A stretch of DNA of 31,135 nucleotides from JAAUQA01 sp036351435. GTDB taxonomy: Bacteria > Pseudomonadota > Gammaproteobacteria > Competibacterales > Competibacteraceae. Each line of letters starts with the position of its first letter. Position 1 is the stretch's first letter. Positions 30,471 to 31,135 of this stretch are shown piece after piece. The translations under genes were made by a program, and so were the position numbers. Below the pieces are notes generated by a model. It saw only the letters and a list, made by a program, of their open reading frames with translations, had not been told where the DNA came from and ran no database searches. The DNA is taken from the NCBI GenBank assembly GCA_036351435.1, contig JAZBPA010000092.1, forward strand, positions 1 through 31,135, given 5' to 3'.

Positions 30471-31135
30471 TTATCCACTCGACCAGTGTTTGATCAGCAA
30501 CCATCCCGCCATCGACAATACGACGCTGATAAATACCGGGCGAATAAACGGGCTGCCGTAACGAATGGCACTGTGCGCGCCGATAAAGGCTCCCACCATC
30601 AGTAACCCACCCATCAGCAATCCCATAGGGTAGTACACGCTGCCTAATGCCATAAACGTGAGCATGGCTGTCACGTTGCTGATGAAGTTCATGAATCGGG
30701 CCGTACCGGCAGCGCTCACCAGATCTTGCCGAAACGCTTTGAGCGCGACAGCCATCCAGAAGGCACCGGTGCCCGGACCGATGAAGCCATCGTAAAACCC
30801 GATCCCGATACCGGCTAGCCACTGAGGACGGGAACCGATTCGAACCGACGTGGGCAATGACGGCACATTCGCTGCACCACGGCGCGGCCAAATCAGATAT
30901 ACCGCCGCAAGCATGATCGCCAGCGGCAGCAGTTTCTTCAGCAATTCGGCTTGCACCAGATAAATCAGCACAGTGCCGCTGAGTGCGCCGACAAACGTGC
31001 CCAGTGTGGCCGACCACCAAAACCTGGGTTTGAACCAACCTTTGCGAATGAAGGTTATCGAAGCGCTTAAAGTACCGAAAGTGCTGATCACTTTGTTGGT
31101 GCCGAGCGCTAGGTGCGGTGGCATTCCGGTACTGA
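30471..31135 (-). CDS. TSUP (TauE/SafE) family permease, N-terminally cut by window edge
   Basis: The reading frame is open to the right edge. The internal Met at 31124 is not the start: residues before it (STG) continue in frame, and the family begins with a glycine-rich first repeat that is missing here. The visible part contains PPHLALGTNKVISTFGTLSASITF, four or five further hydrophobic helices and the second-repeat motif GFYDGFIGPGTGAFW, both hallmarks of TauE/SafE proteins and closest in pattern to E. coli YfcA. These permeases move sulfite, sulfoacetate or other organosulfur anions; the substrate here is unknown. It is convergent with the SDR gene, 48 bases away, with no obvious terminator between them. 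Confidence 0.88.
   Translation of the reverse strand, partial: STGMPPHLALGTNKVISTFGTLSASITFIRKGWFKPRFWWSATLGTFVGALSGTVLIYLVQAELLKKLLPLAIMLAAVYLIWPRRGAANVPSLPTSVRIGSRPQWLAGIGIGFYDGFIGPGTGAFWMAVALKAFRQDLVSAAGTARFMNFISNVTAMLTFMALGSVYYPMGLLMGGLLMVGAFIGAHSAIRYGSPFIRPVFISVVLSMAGWLLIKHWSSG

Noticed and set aside
30388..31038. 216-codon minus-strand frame overlapping the TSUP permease in another frame
   Set aside because: The overlapping frame 30471-31135 has clear TauE/SafE motifs; this one reads as a shifted shadow of it.
1..31135. CRISPR arrays, tRNA or rRNA genes, insertion sequences, phage or defence genes
   Set aside because: Looked for on both strands; no repeat-spacer pattern, cloverleaf, transposase or nuclease cassette was seen.

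Overview
The window comes from a gammaproteobacterium outside the Enterobacterales; I cannot name a genus. Two things support this. The S10-spc-alpha ribosomal protein supercluster has the same gene order as in E. coli, with E. coli-like proteins: zinc-free 101-aa S14, Cys-type L36 and the rpmC/rpmD pair. Beyond it, the ssb / YajR-type transporter / uvrA neighbourhood is the one known from pseudomonads and relatives. Codon use in the ribosomal genes is only weakly biased (AGA, AGG, CGG, CGA and GGG occur), which hints at a slow grower.

Region 1 (1-14026) is one co-oriented supercluster: the end of tuf, then rpsJ, rplC, rplD, rplW, rplB, rpsS, rplV, rpsC, rplP, rpmC, rpsQ (S10 part); rplN, rplX, rplE, rpsN, rpsH, rplF, rplR, rpsE, rpmD, rplO, secY, rpmJ (spc part); rpsM, rpsK, rpsD, rpoA, rplQ (alpha part). 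It closes with a textbook intrinsic terminator. It encodes ribosomal proteins, the SecY translocon channel and the RNA polymerase alpha subunit. Two non-coding inserts stand out. One is a 251-base rpsJ-rplC spacer that folds on paper into a three-way junction plus further hairpins. The other is a REP-like perfect palindrome just ahead of rpsH.

Region 2 (14034-20239) holds a SAM hydrolase (adenosine-forming, DUF62 family), a glycine-zipper outer-membrane lipoprotein, and, on the opposite strand, a YajR-like MFS transporter followed by ssb. Divergent to these is a complete uvrA. SSB and UvrA serve DNA repair; no LexA box is visible in front of either.

Region 3 (20253-24770) is a visibly AT-rich pair on the minus strand: an HDOD-GAF-histidine kinase and, downstream, a REC-PAS-GGDEF-EAL response regulator. 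Together they look like a two-component system feeding cyclic-di-GMP turnover. Two 19-base direct repeats, 21 bases apart start to start, lie just upstream of the regulator.

Region 4 (24888-31135) holds threonine synthase, a 70-aa lipoprotein, a PlpD-like type Vd patatin autotransporter, a divergent YbjT-like SDR/DUF2867 protein, and the C-terminal part of a TauE/SafE (TSUP) permease that runs off the right edge. I saw no CRISPR array, tRNA, rRNA, insertion sequence or phage gene. Most of the window is ordinary housekeeping sequence. The best leads are the structured rpsJ-rplC spacer and the HDOD-kinase / c-di-GMP pair.
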